The position numbers and the translations under genes were made by a program. The notes under the pieces are model-generated. The model searched no databases. It worked only from the letters and a program-made list of their open reading frames with translations, and had not been told where the DNA came from. From Pseudomonadota bacterium (GTDB lineage Bacteria > Myxococcota_A > UBA9042), in NCBI GenBank assembly GCA_005792545.1, contig SXRM01000052.1:1-39290 (forward strand): a stretch of DNA of 39,290 bases. The letters run 5' to 3'. Positions 1 through 8,605 of the stretch are shown piece by piece (the first letter of the stretch is position 1; each line of letters starts with the position of its first letter).

Positions 1-18
1 GGCGCCAAGCCGTTCTGA
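1..18 (+). CDS. Possible 3' end of an upstream gene
   Basis: Frame 1 reads five codons (Gly-Ala-Lys-Pro-Phe) and then TGA at 16-18. A gene ending here would leave about 30 bp before the yqeY start, which is normal operon spacing. In many bacteria yqeY follows rpsU (ribosomal protein S21), whose tail is basic, so rpsU is a guess. Five codons cannot establish it. Confidence 0.2.
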   Translation, partial: GAKPF

Positions 19-47
19 ACCATTGTCTAAACCAGGAGCAAAGCGCC

Positions 48-512
48 GTGGCCAGCCAACTCGAAGACAAACTGAACGAAGACCTCAAAGCCTCGATGAA
101 GGCCGGCGACAAGCTGGCGCTGCTGGCGATTCGCGCCGTCAAGACCGAGCTGATGAAGCGCAGGACCGCCAAGGCTGGAGTCGAAATCACCGACGAGATG
201 GTGGTGGAGACGCTGCGCGCCTACGTCAAGCAACTGGCGGGCTCGATTGAAGAGTTGGTCGCTGGCGGCGCGGACGAGGGCGAGGACAACATCGCGCAGA
301 TGCGCGGCGAGATCACCTACCTCGATCGCTATCTGCCCAAGCTCATGGACGATGTCGCGACGGCCGCGTTGGTGGACGAGGTGCTCGCCGCCAACGGCAT
401 TACCGACCCGAAGATGGCAGGCAAGGCGACCGGCCTGGTGATGAAGGACAACAAAGGCAAGGTCGATCCAGGCGTTGTGGCGCGGATCGTCAAGCAGAAG
501 CTTGGCGCGTAG
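48..512 (+). CDS. yqeY: GatB/YqeY domain protein
   Basis: This is a 154-residue soluble protein matching the YqeY family in length and pattern. It has an N-terminal helical segment (LEDKLNEDLKASMKAGDK), a central region with ITYLDRYLP near residues 95-104, and a C-terminal MAGKATGLVMKD...GKVDPG segment followed by VARIVKQKL. The C-terminal half is homologous to the tRNA-binding tail of GatB amidotransferase subunits. The cellular role of YqeY is not settled; a link to tRNA or translation is inferred from that homology. The start is GTG at 48, preceded by AGGAG at about 33-37. The next gene is convergent, with only 12 bp between the stop codons. Confidence 0.93.
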   Translation: MASQLEDKLNEDLKASMKAGDKLALLAIRAVKTELMKRRTAKAGVEITDEMVVETLRAYVKQLAGSIEELVAGGADEGEDNIAQMRGEITYLDRYLPKLMDDVATAALVDEVLAANGITDPKMAGKATGLVMKDNKGKVDPGVVARIVKQKLGA

Positions 513-524
513 CGGTACGCCGCC

Positions 525-1604
525 CTAGATATCGCGCCAGTCTTTCGGCTTTGGCCTGGTCTGACCTTTCTTGCGGTCGGCCAGCGTCGCCGCGATATCG
601 GCAGCGGGCGCTTCAAGCGCACCTGCCGTGCAGCGGGCCCCACGCGTCAACCCGGTCAAGTCCTTGCGAATTGCCACGTCGGCGCAGTTGCCCAGGGCGA
701 TTGCCACGCTGCCGCGCTCTGGCCGATAGCGCTCGCTGCCCTTGAGCGTAAAGCCGGGCAAGCCGCGCTGCGTGTGGAGATCCAGCGCGACAAAGCCATA
801 GCCGCCCCACAACACCGAAGTCTCGATGCTGACATCGGTAGCTTCACCGCGCGCAACCGTCACCGCGTCTGGCCGCCCCATGACAATCGACGAAGAGACG
901 CGCAACTTGCGCCGTCCGGGGCCATCTGGCTGCAGTACGATGCCGGAACCACTGTTGTAGGCGATGGTCGAGTTGGACACCTCCAACTGCGCCTGGCCGC
1001 TCAGCCGAATCGGCGGATCCATGGTGCCCTTGGCTTCGTTGTCGGCAACCAGCGTCCCGAGCAATCGGGCGGACACGCTGCCGCCCAGATCGATGGCCGC
1101 CGCGCGGTCTCCGGAGTTGCCCGTCACCCGCGAGCGCACGACGGCGAGCTTGCCGGCCGAAAACGCAATCGCGCCGCCGCCATGCAGGGTCGCCGCGTTG
1201 CCGAAGATCCAGCAATCGATCAGAGTGATGCTGCTCGACTTGGCGTTTTCGACAGCGCCGCCGCGGTCCACCTTGCCGTTGGTCAGCGTGATGCCCTCGA
1301 GCCTGAAGTCGATGCCGTCGGCGACGACCGTCACGGCGCGCCCTTGGCCGCCCGCGTCGAGCACAACCTTGTCGCGGCCGACCCGGCGCAGAGTCGCGGA
1401 CCGCGTGGCCAGCAAGCGCGCACCGCGATACACACCTGGCTTTAGGCACACGACCGGCGCGACTTTGCCCGGCTTGTCGATGGCGTGCTGGATGGCGGCA
1501 GTGTTGCCGTCGGGCTTGAGGGTCACGGTGCACGCCAGTGCCGCTGAGGCATATGCGGCGAACACCAAGGTGGACAACGCGGCGGCGATGAGGGCAGGGC
1601 GCAT
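525..1604 (-). CDS. Exported right-handed beta-helix protein
   Basis: This 359-residue protein starts with a clear signal peptide (MRPALIAAALSTLVFAAYASA) with likely cleavage before LACTV. The body shows short irregular repeats typical of parallel beta-helices and Pmp-like surface proteins: hydrophobic strands alternating with Gly-Gly-Ala and Asn turns, such as DRGGAVENAK, HGGGAIAF, TGNSGDRAAA and IAYNSGSGIV (residues about 60-260). Such folds occur in surface polysaccharide-binding or lyase-like proteins; I see no catalytic signature. The open frame runs about 500 bp further upstream, but that extension is a high-GC shadow of the neighbouring gene, so I start at the ATG at 1604 with its signal peptide. 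It lies 68 bp downstream of the minus-strand gene ending at 1673 and is probably cotranscribed with it. Confidence 0.78.
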   Translation of the reverse strand: MRPALIAAALSTLVFAAYASAALACTVTLKPDGNTAAIQHAIDKPGKVAPVVCLKPGVYRGARLLATRSATLRRVGRDKVVLDAGGQGRAVTVVADGIDFRLEGITLTNGKVDRGGAVENAKSSSITLIDCWIFGNAATLHGGGAIAFSAGKLAVVRSRVTGNSGDRAAAIDLGGSVSARLLGTLVADNEAKGTMDPPIRLSGQAQLEVSNSTIAYNSGSGIVLQPDGPGRRKLRVSSSIVMGRPDAVTVARGEATDVSIETSVLWGGYGFVALDLHTQRGLPGFTLKGSERYRPERGSVAIALGNCADVAIRKDLTGLTRGARCTAGALEAPAADIAATLADRKKGQTRPKPKDWRDI

Positions 1605-1672
1605 GGCAACGAAAGCGCCGTTGGCGGCGCGGGCAGGCAATGTAGCACGCCGCCGCAGTAGCCGCCTCAGGT

Positions 1673-2677
1673 TCAAAAGCCCAGGTGGTAGCTCGCCCCG
1701 GCCCAGGGTCGCGCAAGGCTGGTCCACGGCGCTCGGTATTTCTCTTGCTGGGCGCCCATGTGTACGCCGATGTCGCCGCCGAGGCGGTGTTGGTTGGCGT
1801 CTCCGAACAGCAGCGCCAGTTCGAGCCGCGCATGGCCGTACCACAGCGACCGCGCTTGATCGGCACACAGGTAGGGCGCGCACGGCGAAAACGCGGCCGT
1901 GGCAAACTCGCGGGTGATGCCCAGGTGCGCCCAGAACGACAGGTCGTCCGCTTGATGCAGGCGCTTGCCGGCCGCCGCCGACACCGCGTACCTGGGCCAC
2001 AGCGGATTGACGGCAAGCTGCGCGATCCAGCGTGGCGACAGCACCACCAGGCCAGACAGACTGCCGAGCATAGTGCCGCCGGCCATCGCACCGGCCCACC
2101 ACTTGTGGCGGGGTTTGGGCGGCGGCGGCGCGTTCAAGCGACCGAGCAACCGCACCGACAACTCTTCGGCGGCCTGGCCCAGTACGTCTTCCACCGCAGC
2201 GCGCAGTGCGAGCTCTGTCGCTGTCTCGGGCAGCGCGCGATCGCCTTCACCTCGTTCGCGAAACACTTTGGCCCGATTGCTGGCGTCGAAAATGACCGCG
2301 TCGACGCTGACCTGCATGCGGCCGAGCGAGATGCGTAGTTGCATCTTGCGGGCGACGATGCGCACCGATAGCGGCGGTGAAAAGGCCGTGACAGTCTTGG
2401 AAAACACGCGCTTGAGCACAACCGGCGTCAGCCCTTCGACCATGCCGCGAAAATCGACGGCGCCGTCGCTGTACAGACCCGGAGCATCGACGTCGCCGAG
2501 CGGCTCGATGAACACCAGGTCCGGTCGCAGCAGGGCGCTGCGGCTGTCGTCGGCTTTGCCGGGCAGGTCAATCACATCTTTGGCGGCGCCAGAGGGCAGT
2601 TCGCCGCCCGTTTGAGCCAGGCAAGGCCAGGCCAACAGGCACGCCGCGCAATGGAGCAAGGCAAGGGCAGGGCGCAT
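1673..2677 (-). CDS. Exported envelope protein, function unknown
   Basis: This 334-residue protein has a signal peptide (MRPALALLHCAACLLAWPCLA, cleavage before QTGGE). Residues about 60-175 form a compact alpha/beta region with VSVDAVIFD and a helix LRAAVEDVLGQAAEEL, resembling periplasmic lipoproteins that assemble at the outer membrane. A Pro-rich stretch and a hydrophobic segment (AGAMAGGTMLGSLSGLVVL, about 195-213) follow. The C-terminus ends in ASYHLGF; a terminal Phe is typical of outer-membrane beta-strands recognised by the BAM complex. The ATG at 2677 has GGAGA 8 bp upstream. It is divergent from the gene at 2804. Location in the outer membrane is inference and no family is recognised. 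Confidence 0.72.
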   Translation of the reverse strand: MRPALALLHCAACLLAWPCLAQTGGELPSGAAKDVIDLPGKADDSRSALLRPDLVFIEPLGDVDAPGLYSDGAVDFRGMVEGLTPVVLKRVFSKTVTAFSPPLSVRIVARKMQLRISLGRMQVSVDAVIFDASNRAKVFRERGEGDRALPETATELALRAAVEDVLGQAAEELSVRLLGRLNAPPPPKPRHKWWAGAMAGGTMLGSLSGLVVLSPRWIAQLAVNPLWPRYAVSAAAGKRLHQADDLSFWAHLGITREFATAAFSPCAPYLCADQARSLWYGHARLELALLFGDANQHRLGGDIGVHMGAQQEKYRAPWTSLARPWAGASYHLGF

Positions 2678-2737
2678 CTGTTGTCTCCGCCGGGCAGGCG
2701 TGCAGCGTCGCAGATGCGCCAGCGGGCGGCAAGCCGG

Positions 2738-2767
2738 TTGTCTTGGTGGCGGCGCTGCCCGTATGCT
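2738..2767 (+). promoter_or_regulatory. Candidate sigma-70-type promoter
   Basis: TTGTCT (2738-2743) and TATGCT (2762-2767) are separated by 18 bp in the 126-bp divergent spacer. They would place transcription about 30 bp before the GTG at 2804. Each hexamer matches consensus only partly, so this is a weak prediction. Confidence 0.3.
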
Positions 2768-2803
2768 CGGCGGCGGCGGTCGGCGGATTGGCGCGGAGGT
2801 CGG

Positions 2804-3265
2804 GTGGCGTGGCAAGGGCCAAGATTGACGGTGGCTCTTGCAGCGGTCGCGCTGGGGCTGTTGGGCACGCGACCGGCTTGGGCCGAGGACACCCAGACTC
2901 CGCGGGTCAAGTCGTGGTACCTCAGCGTGACCAATGCGCTGCCCTTGGCCGTGGGCGGTCTTGTCGGCCTCGAGCTGCACCGGCGCTTTGACGACCGGTC
3001 ATTCGTGCGGCTGGGCGGCGGGACCAGCTTTCTGCTCTCGGGCGCCTACGTCAGCTATGGCCGGGTGTTGACCGCCAACGACTTCTTTGTGGTCGCCGGT
3101 CTGGACGCCAACCTGCTGGTGGTGCCATTCAGCGGTCCGCAGTACTGGCCCGGCATCCACGCCGGCGGCGGCTGGGAGTGGTTCAACCATTGGACCCGCA
3201 CCGCGCTGTCATTCGAGGTAGGCTACCCGTGGTTGCTCGGCGCGCGCTTTTCGGTGGGGCTTTGA
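2804..3265 (+). CDS. Small exported barrel-like protein
   Basis: This 153-residue protein has a signal peptide ending in GTRPAWA before EDTQTPR. The mature part is short, rich in Gly, Tyr, Trp and Phe, and shows alternating hydrophobic strands (RSFVRLGGGTSFLLSGAYVS, DFFVVAGLDANLLVV, RTALSFEVGYPW). It looks like a small outer-membrane beta-barrel, although the last residue is Leu. No ATG fits the signal peptide. I chose GTG at 2804, close behind GGAGGT (2795-2800); TTG at 2825 is an alternative. The TGA stop overlaps the next ATG as TGATG, implying translational coupling. The family is not recognised. Confidence 0.6.
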   Translation: MAWQGPRLTVALAAVALGLLGTRPAWAEDTQTPRVKSWYLSVTNALPLAVGGLVGLELHRRFDDRSFVRLGGGTSFLLSGAYVSYGRVLTANDFFVVAGLDANLLVVPFSGPQYWPGIHAGGGWEWFNHWTRTALSFEVGYPWLLGARFSVGL

Positions 3266-3780
3266 TGCGCGCCGCCGCTGCGTTGATTTGCCTTGGCATA
3301 TTGGCCTGGTCCGCGCCGGTCGATGCCGCGACCGCCAATTCCCTGACGTTGCAGACCCTGCCGTTGGGCTGGGGCATTGCTGAATTGCGCTATGAGCGCC
3401 TGATCACCGGCCCGCTTTCTCTTGTGGCTATCGGCGGCTATGGCAAAGGTGCCTCGTGGAGCCCGTTTGCCGGTCAAAGCCGCACCCACGCTGGAGGCCA
3501 GGCGCGTTGGCGCATGGGCGGCGATTTCGGCGACGGCGTTTCATTGGCGGCCGAGGCCCTGTGGATGTGGTCGTCGGGTGACGGCAGCTACGGCGCCAAA
3601 GGCCTCGCCATCGGCGCAAAAATGCTGGCAAAATGGACAATCGGGCCGGGCTTCGTCGTCGAAGCCCAAGTCGGCGCGGCGCGGGTGTCGCGACGCGCAG
3701 CGCCAATTGGCGGTGGCAAGGACTTGCAAGCCGTCGACTGGCAGCCCGCCGTCGGGCTGGGCGTGGGGTACGGGTGGTGA
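3265..3780 (+). CDS. Small exported barrel-like protein
   Basis: This 171-residue protein has the signal peptide MRAAAALICLGILAWSAPVDA. The mature part has amphipathic strands (LPLGWGIAELRYERL, PLSLVAIGGYGKGA, GVSLAAEALWMW, FVVEAQVGAARV) and ends VGLGVGYGW, an aromatic C-terminus typical of outer-membrane barrels. It is similar in size and style to the preceding gene product, so the pair may be paralogues or partners. Its ATG shares one base with the previous stop, and its own TGA overlaps the next gene's GTG. Function is unknown. Confidence 0.72.
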   Translation: MRAAAALICLGILAWSAPVDAATANSLTLQTLPLGWGIAELRYERLITGPLSLVAIGGYGKGASWSPFAGQSRTHAGGQARWRMGGDFGDGVSLAAEALWMWSSGDGSYGAKGLAIGAKMLAKWTIGPGFVVEAQVGAARVSRRAAPIGGGKDLQAVDWQPAVGLGVGYGW

Positions 3781-4421
3781 AGGCGCAGCTGGCGGTGATG
3801 CTAGCGGTCGTGGGGTGCTGCGTAGGCGCTGCGTGTACCTATTCGCTGGGCCCCTGGAGCGATTGCCAGGTCGACCCCCAAAGCTGCGGTGGATCGGGCG
3901 TGGATTGGCCGACCTACGCCGACTGCACGGCGAAAGCCCCGCTCCAGTTCGACATTGGCAGCGGCGAGAAGGCCTATGCTGAACTGGCGCCAGGCGTAAC
4001 GCCGACCGTCCACTTTGCCTCTGGAGGTGGTCAGGGCTTCAACGTGCGCCACATCAACCTCGGCGTGCGCATCGCCAACCCCGACCCGGTGCGGCGGCGC
4101 TTTCGCGTCGAAGCGAGAACCTATTACCGGTCCAGCTCTGGCGGTGGGCGCTTCGCGGCCGACGACGCCAACTGCACGCCAGACAGCGCCGATGCGAGTG
4201 TCTCCGAGCCTCCGCCCGGCGCCTCGACCCCCACCTGGCACTGTGGCTTTGGCGGCAACACCTTTGTTGTCGACACCAGCCTCAAACAGGCGGCGGATGG
4301 CTCGCTGTCGCGCGGCGGCTTGCGGGTGTTCGTGCACGATTTGCCGCACGTGCTCGAAGTCAGCGTCAGCGACCAGTGCGGCCGCACCACCCACGCCGCG
4401 CGCACCTTCCGCACCGACTGA
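3777..4421 (+). CDS. Putative lipoprotein, function unknown
   Basis: This 214-residue protein has a hydrophobic N-terminus and lipobox-like cysteines (AVVGC at residue 14, or VGAAC at 20), so it is probably a lipoprotein. The mature part has several cysteines and Ser/Gly-rich loops. It includes a beta-rich segment with NLGVRIANPDP, and the C-terminus has VSVSDQCGRTTHAARTF, resembling a small Ig-like or CARDB-like fold. The start is GTG at 3777 in a GTGA overlap with the preceding stop; an adjacent GTG at 3774 is also possible. No family is recognised and no catalytic motif is visible. Confidence 0.66.
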   Translation: MKAQLAVMLAVVGCCVGAACTYSLGPWSDCQVDPQSCGGSGVDWPTYADCTAKAPLQFDIGSGEKAYAELAPGVTPTVHFASGGGQGFNVRHINLGVRIANPDPVRRRFRVEARTYYRSSSGGGRFAADDANCTPDSADASVSEPPPGASTPTWHCGFGGNTFVVDTSLKQAADGSLSRGGLRVFVHDLPHVLEVSVSDQCGRTTHAARTFRTD

Positions 4422-4434
4422 GCCGGAGCCTGCA

Positions 4435-5886
4435 GTGAATCTCGCACGCGCACTGCTTTCGTTCGGATGCCTCGCCGGCTGCGCGACGCTGGGTGGTACG
4501 CGTCAGGTCGTCTCCATCGACTCGCCGGTGCGCGGCGCGGTGGTGCAGGACGACGACGGCAGGCCGCTAGGCACTACGCCCTTCTTCGCGCGCATCAAGC
4601 GCACCCGCACCCTGGAACTGCAGTGGACCCGGCCCGACCGTCACGGCGACCACAAGCAGGAATTCGGCGTGCGCTGCCGGTATCGCTGGAAAGAGTCGCT
4701 GCTGCCCAACACCGCGACTGCATCGGTGACGGTGCTGGTGCCGCCGGTGTTCCTGGCCTGGCTGGGTACGGCTGTGGTCACTGATCTGGTCAGCGGCGCA
4801 GCCTGGCAATGTCCCGACGGCATCCTGTTGCCCGATGACGCAGCAGCTTCCCTACCTGCGCCAGCGACGCCAGCCTGCAGGATTGTCGCCATCGCGCCGC
4901 CCAAGCACGAAGACGAGGGCATTGCCCGGCAAATCGCGGCGGCCTGGTGGGCGGCCAGTCCCAAAGCTGCTTGCGACCGCCGCACGGACCTCGGCGAGAC
5001 CGAAAAGGTGCTGCGCCGTCAAGGTGTCACCGCCGAAAAAGGGTTGGTTTTCGACCGTTACCGGCGCGCACACCTCAACGAACTTGGTTTGCGCACCGGC
5101 GCCACCCATCTCGCAGTGCTCGACGTCGCCCCGGTCGATGACCACATCGTGGGTGCGGCAGTGATCCGCGACATGCACACGCTCAAGGCTTCGCCACCGC
5201 TGCCGGTCAACCTCGACCTCGGCATCGGTCGCCAACCTTGGTACCGCCGTGCCGCAAGCTGGATCGGCCGCAACGTGCAACTGCTGCCCGACAGCGTGGG
5301 CTATGCGCCGACGCAGCGCGAGTACCAGTTCATGCCTACCGCCGGCAACGACTATGTGCAAGACAGAGCCAGTCCAAGCTGGGTCCCGGCCGTGCTGACC
5401 AATTTCACGCTGTTGTCGGTGGACCATCCGGGACCCTACCAGCCGTGGGATGCCACGTTGCGGTTTGGCCCGCGGGTGCTGCTTGGCTATGCCGTGCGCG
5501 AACTGGATTATGGCAAGGCCAACAGCACCGTACACAAGGCGTCATTGCGGCTGCTGGAACTCGGCGGGCTGTTTGGCGCGACCGGCACGGTGCATACCCC
5601 GCTCGGCGCCGGCTCAGCGTTCCTAGGCTTGGGGGCTGCCGGCGCCTGGCATTGGCGCGACGGCCGTTACATCGATGCGCGGGTGCCCGTGGTCGGCGGC
5701 GCAGGCGCGGCCTGGACGGCGTTCGTCAGTGAAAACGTGTTCTTGCGCATCGACCTGACTGCGTACAACAGCAGCACACCGGTGCTCGCCGGCCCCGGCT
5801 ACGAACTCAAGCAATGGGCGACCGGTACAGTCGCGTTGGGTTGGTATGTCCCGGAATGGCGCAGCGTGGTGCGGTCGTGGTTTTGA
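4435..5886 (+). CDS. Large lipoprotein with C-terminal barrel-like domain
   Basis: This 483-residue protein starts with a lipoprotein signal (VNLARALLSFGCLAGC, lipobox Cys16). An early PEGA-like stretch follows (VVSIDSPVRGAVVQDDDG, then PLGTTPFFARI), then a hydrophobic segment (VTVLVPPVFLAWLGTAVVT, about residues 100-118) and a soluble middle region with the helix EGIARQIAAAWWAA. The last 170 residues have alternating strands (ATLRFGPRVLLGYAVRE, NVFLRIDLTAYN) and end in RSWF, as in outer-membrane barrel proteins. GTG at 4435 has GGAG 6-7 bp upstream. It lies 13 bp after the preceding gene in the same operon. The overall function is unknown. Confidence 0.74.
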   Translation: MNLARALLSFGCLAGCATLGGTRQVVSIDSPVRGAVVQDDDGRPLGTTPFFARIKRTRTLELQWTRPDRHGDHKQEFGVRCRYRWKESLLPNTATASVTVLVPPVFLAWLGTAVVTDLVSGAAWQCPDGILLPDDAAASLPAPATPACRIVAIAPPKHEDEGIARQIAAAWWAASPKAACDRRTDLGETEKVLRRQGVTAEKGLVFDRYRRAHLNELGLRTGATHLAVLDVAPVDDHIVGAAVIRDMHTLKASPPLPVNLDLGIGRQPWYRRAASWIGRNVQLLPDSVGYAPTQREYQFMPTAGNDYVQDRASPSWVPAVLTNFTLLSVDHPGPYQPWDATLRFGPRVLLGYAVRELDYGKANSTVHKASLRLLELGGLFGATGTVHTPLGAGSAFLGLGAAGAWHWRDGRYIDARVPVVGGAGAAWTAFVSENVFLRIDLTAYNSSTPVLAGPGYELKQWATGTVALGWYVPEWRSVVRSWF

Positions 5887-6620
5887 CAGCGCAGACCCGG
5901 CGGGCGACTGTACTCGGGTACTGCCTCGCCGCCCTGTCGAGTTGCGATGCCAGCACCCCACCCACTGCCAGCGCTACCGCTGCCGCAACCATCAATTCCG
6001 GCAAGGGCACGACCAAGCTGCCGGTTCTACCCAAGTCGGGCACCAACGCCAGCATTGACCTGCCCCCTGCCGCGACGTGCACCATTGGCGAAAAGCCGCC
6101 GCCGACGCCGTTTGACCAGGTGCCGCGCTTGGACAAGTGCATCTCGCCTGTACCCGACGACTGGCCGCCCAAGCAGCTGCCGCCGGACGCGATGGAGACT
6201 GCGCTCGGATACCGCGACGACGTCAAGGGCGCCGTGAAACCCTGGCACGACGGCGACGCGGCCGCGTTGAGCCAGGGTATGCAGGGCACCGGCCATGTCC
6301 AAACCGACGTCATGCTCCACCTGCCACAGGCCAAGGGCACGGCCATGACTGTCGAGGTGGTGCGTCAGGTCTGGTATGACTGCGGGTACCACCACGAGTC
6401 GCCGTCGATCCCGGTCAAGCTGGTGCCGGCGACGGTTGCCGGCTGGTGGGTGCCCGAAAAGGCCTTGCGCACCATCGTCAACATGCCGATGCACCTGGCG
6501 TGCGGGCGGTGGGTACGGCTGCAGCTTTTCGTGCGTCTGGCCACGGACGACCACTGGCACGCCGCTGCGTGTACGCTCAAGCTATGGGTGGCGGTGCCGA
6601 TTCTGGGAGAATACAACTGA
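5856..6620 (+). CDS. Putative lipoprotein, function unknown
   Basis: Up to 254 residues, with a lipoprotein signal ending LGYCLAALSSC (lipobox Cys30 from this start). A low-complexity Thr/Ala segment follows, then a compact domain with Cys, Trp and His (CGYHHES, VAGWWVP, MHLACGRWVRLQLFVRLA). I see no family signature. The ATG at 5856 overlaps the previous gene by 31 bp. GTG at 5877 would give a more typical signal length, and TTG at 5883 would overlap the stop by 4 bp, so the start is uncertain. It is the last gene of the 2804-6620 run and converges on the next gene with 9 bp between them. Confidence 0.65.
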   Translation: MAQRGAVVVLTAQTRRATVLGYCLAALSSCDASTPPTASATAAATINSGKGTTKLPVLPKSGTNASIDLPPAATCTIGEKPPPTPFDQVPRLDKCISPVPDDWPPKQLPPDAMETALGYRDDVKGAVKPWHDGDAAALSQGMQGTGHVQTDVMLHLPQAKGTAMTVEVVRQVWYDCGYHHESPSIPVKLVPATVAGWWVPEKALRTIVNMPMHLACGRWVRLQLFVRLATDDHWHAAACTLKLWVAVPILGEYN

Positions 6621-6629
6621 ATCGGGCGG

Positions 6630-7565
6630 TTACTTGGATGCTTGGACCCTGCCGGCTCGCCATTCCGCTCGTCGCAACGCGTCGCAATCACAAGTCCAGG
6701 CGGCCGGTGCCTGCTGGCAGGTGAGCGCCGCCATCAGCTTATGGCCGGCGGTGTTGGGGTGTGTAGGGTCGAAGCTGTGGTACTTCTTGGCCAGGAATTG
6801 CCGCCCGATGGCGCGGGCAGCGGCGACCAGGTCCTCTTTGGCCTCGACTTGCCGGCGGTATGGGCTCTTGGCGAAAGACTCGCGGAGCGCTTCGGCCGGG
6901 CGCAGCGGCGCGACATTGCCGGTTCGCAGATCGGACGCCCACAGGTCGACAGCGACGGCTGGCAGTTCTCCCGGCACCCAATCCGGCGAATTCTCGGGCC
7001 TACCGGCAGCGCGCGAGCCAAACGCCGCCGTGGGCTTGAGCCGACCCATCACGAAGTCGACCACATGCTGCGTAGCCCGATGCATGCGCAGGCCTTTCCA
7101 GCCGTCAAAGCGCCCGTCGGCATCGTCGCCCCACGGCGTCAGCGACAGCGCAACCACGCCAAAGCCGGCACTGTGGGCGTCGACGAATAGGCGGCTCAGC
7201 GTCCAACTGGTCGCCTCGGGCAGCCACACCGAATTGAGCCCGCCTTGCACCAGCAGCCAGCGGTGACCGGAAGGCATTTGCGGTAGCAGACCGGACTCAG
7301 AGTCCAATACGCCCACCTGGAAGTTGCGCCGCATCTTGGCGGCACCGGCGCCGACCTCGCCCAGATTGACGACCTCGAGATTGCGGCAGGCGTATTGCAA
7401 GAACTGCCCAAAGCTGCCGGCGTAGAAGCGCGAAATGGATCCGCCGATGACCACAGCCTTTTCCGGACGTTGACTCGCGAACCGCGGACCAGCCCATGCC
7501 GTGCAACTCGCCAGTGCAGCGGCAACAAGGGCGGCGAGCGATATCAAGCGTGGGGTGCGAAGCAT
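6630..7565 (-). CDS. Exported SGNH/GDSL-type hydrolase
   Basis: This 311-residue protein has a signal peptide (MLRTPRLISLAALVAAALASC...; Cys21 could also be lipidated). SGNH blocks can be traced. Block I is VVIGGSIS with Ser43 in the nucleophile position (the usual GDS is GGS here). Block II is VNLGEVGAG with Gly69. Block III is LLVQGGLNSVW with Asn111. Block V is FDPTHPNTAGH with Asp266 and His269 as the DxxH pair. The family hydrolyses esters or removes acetyl groups from lipids, sugars or peptidoglycan; the substrate cannot be told. Asp replaced by Gly beside the nucleophile is unusual. The gene is isolated on the minus strand between plus-strand lipoprotein genes. Confidence 0.72.
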   Translation of the reverse strand: MLRTPRLISLAALVAAALASCTAWAGPRFASQRPEKAVVIGGSISRFYAGSFGQFLQYACRNLEVVNLGEVGAGAAKMRRNFQVGVLDSESGLLPQMPSGHRWLLVQGGLNSVWLPEATSWTLSRLFVDAHSAGFGVVALSLTPWGDDADGRFDGWKGLRMHRATQHVVDFVMGRLKPTAAFGSRAAGRPENSPDWVPGELPAVAVDLWASDLRTGNVAPLRPAEALRESFAKSPYRRQVEAKEDLVAAARAIGRQFLAKKYHSFDPTHPNTAGHKLMAALTCQQAPAAWTCDCDALRRAEWRAGRVQASK

Positions 7566-7715
7566 GGGCAGTCAGCCGGGCGACGGACGCCCGCGGGCGC
7601 GGCAGTATCTCTGCGTGGCGCTTGGGGTCAAGGCCGAGGCGTAAGGCGGGCAGCGCCATTTGACGCCGGTCTGGGGCTGCCGCATCCTGCCGCCAGCCGC
7701 TACGCTTGAGCGGTC

Positions 7716-8600
7716 ATGAGGTTCTCAATGATTCGGCAGTTCTTGTTGGCGGTTGCAGCTGTTGCTTGCGGTTGTACCAGCGGAGCGAGCGGCTCGGGTG
7801 GCGGGACGGGCAGCAGCGACGCGGATGCAGCAGTCGAAGTGACGGCCGATGCAGGCGCGACCGAAGCCACCAGTGGCGACGCAGCATCCGGCGACGTTGC
7901 CGCCGAGACCGCGCAAGACGCCGGCGTAACGGAAACCGCAGCAGATGCGCAGTTGGACTTGGCAGCCGAGGTTGCGTCCGACGCGGGGGTAGCGGATGTT
8001 GTCGCCGACATCGCCAAGGAAGTCGCCGATGCGGCCGCTGCGGATGCTGCCGATGTCGTCAAAGAGGTGGCTGACGTCGCCCCGGTCGATGTGGCACCGG
8101 TCGATGCCGGCACTTCAGACAGCGCCGCCGACACCAAGGCCGAAGTCGCCCAGCCCAAGGACGGCCAGTGCACGACCGAGTTCAACTGCAAGAACGCCAT
8201 GATGTGCATCGCCCCCGGCGAGAGCATCGGCTGCGGCATGTGCTTCAAGCCCGAGAACACCTGCGACAGCGACGCGGGCTGCAACCCGCCAGCGACTATC
8301 TGCAAGCCGCTCAAGTGCGCCTGCAGCGGCGAATCGACCTGCCAGCCGGGCTGCAAGGCCGCCAGCGACTGCGCCGAGGGTTTCTTCTGCGCCCCGACCG
8401 GCAAGTGCGTCGAAGACGTCTGCAAGATTACCGACCCGCCGGGCGCGGACAAGAGCTGCAAGCCCAACTTCGTGTGCAAGAACCCGGCCAACCCGCATTG
8501 TTTTCGCAAGGAGTGCACGGCATCTACGGAGTGCGAAGGCTTTTGCGTCAAGGGCCTGTGCTACTCGGCGCCGGGGCAGTGCAGCTATCCGCCGCCGTAG
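7716..8600 (+). CDS. Cys-rich lipoprotein with Ala/Asp/Val linker
   Basis: This 294-residue protein has a lipoprotein signal (LLAVAAVAC, Cys18 or Cys20). Residues about 25-145 are a low-complexity spacer of Ala, Asp, Val, Glu and Thr, presumably an extended acidic stalk. The C-terminal 145 residues carry more than 20 cysteines in short motifs (CTTEFNCKN, GCGMCFKPENTC, CKPLKCACSG, CEGFCVKGLC), like the EGF- or Dickkopf-like modules common in myxobacterial surface lipoproteins. The disulfides imply an exposed or extracellular domain. It could be an adhesin or binding protein, but nothing identifies a ligand. It converges on the arsC-like gene with 5 bp between stops and no terminator visible. 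Confidence 0.75.
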   Translation: MRFSMIRQFLLAVAAVACGCTSGASGSGGGTGSSDADAAVEVTADAGATEATSGDAASGDVAAETAQDAGVTETAADAQLDLAAEVASDAGVADVVADIAKEVADAAAADAADVVKEVADVAPVDVAPVDAGTSDSAADTKAEVAQPKDGQCTTEFNCKNAMMCIAPGESIGCGMCFKPENTCDSDAGCNPPATICKPLKCACSGESTCQPGCKAASDCAEGFFCAPTGKCVEDVCKITDPPGADKSCKPNFVCKNPANPHCFRKECTASTECEGFCVKGLCYSAPGQCSYPPP

Positions 8601-8605
8601 CCAAT

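Noticed and set aside
1605..2102. N-terminal extension of the beta-helix gene
   Set aside because: The in-frame extension overlaps the neighbouring gene and is Arg/Pro-rich. The signal peptide at 1604 marks the true start.
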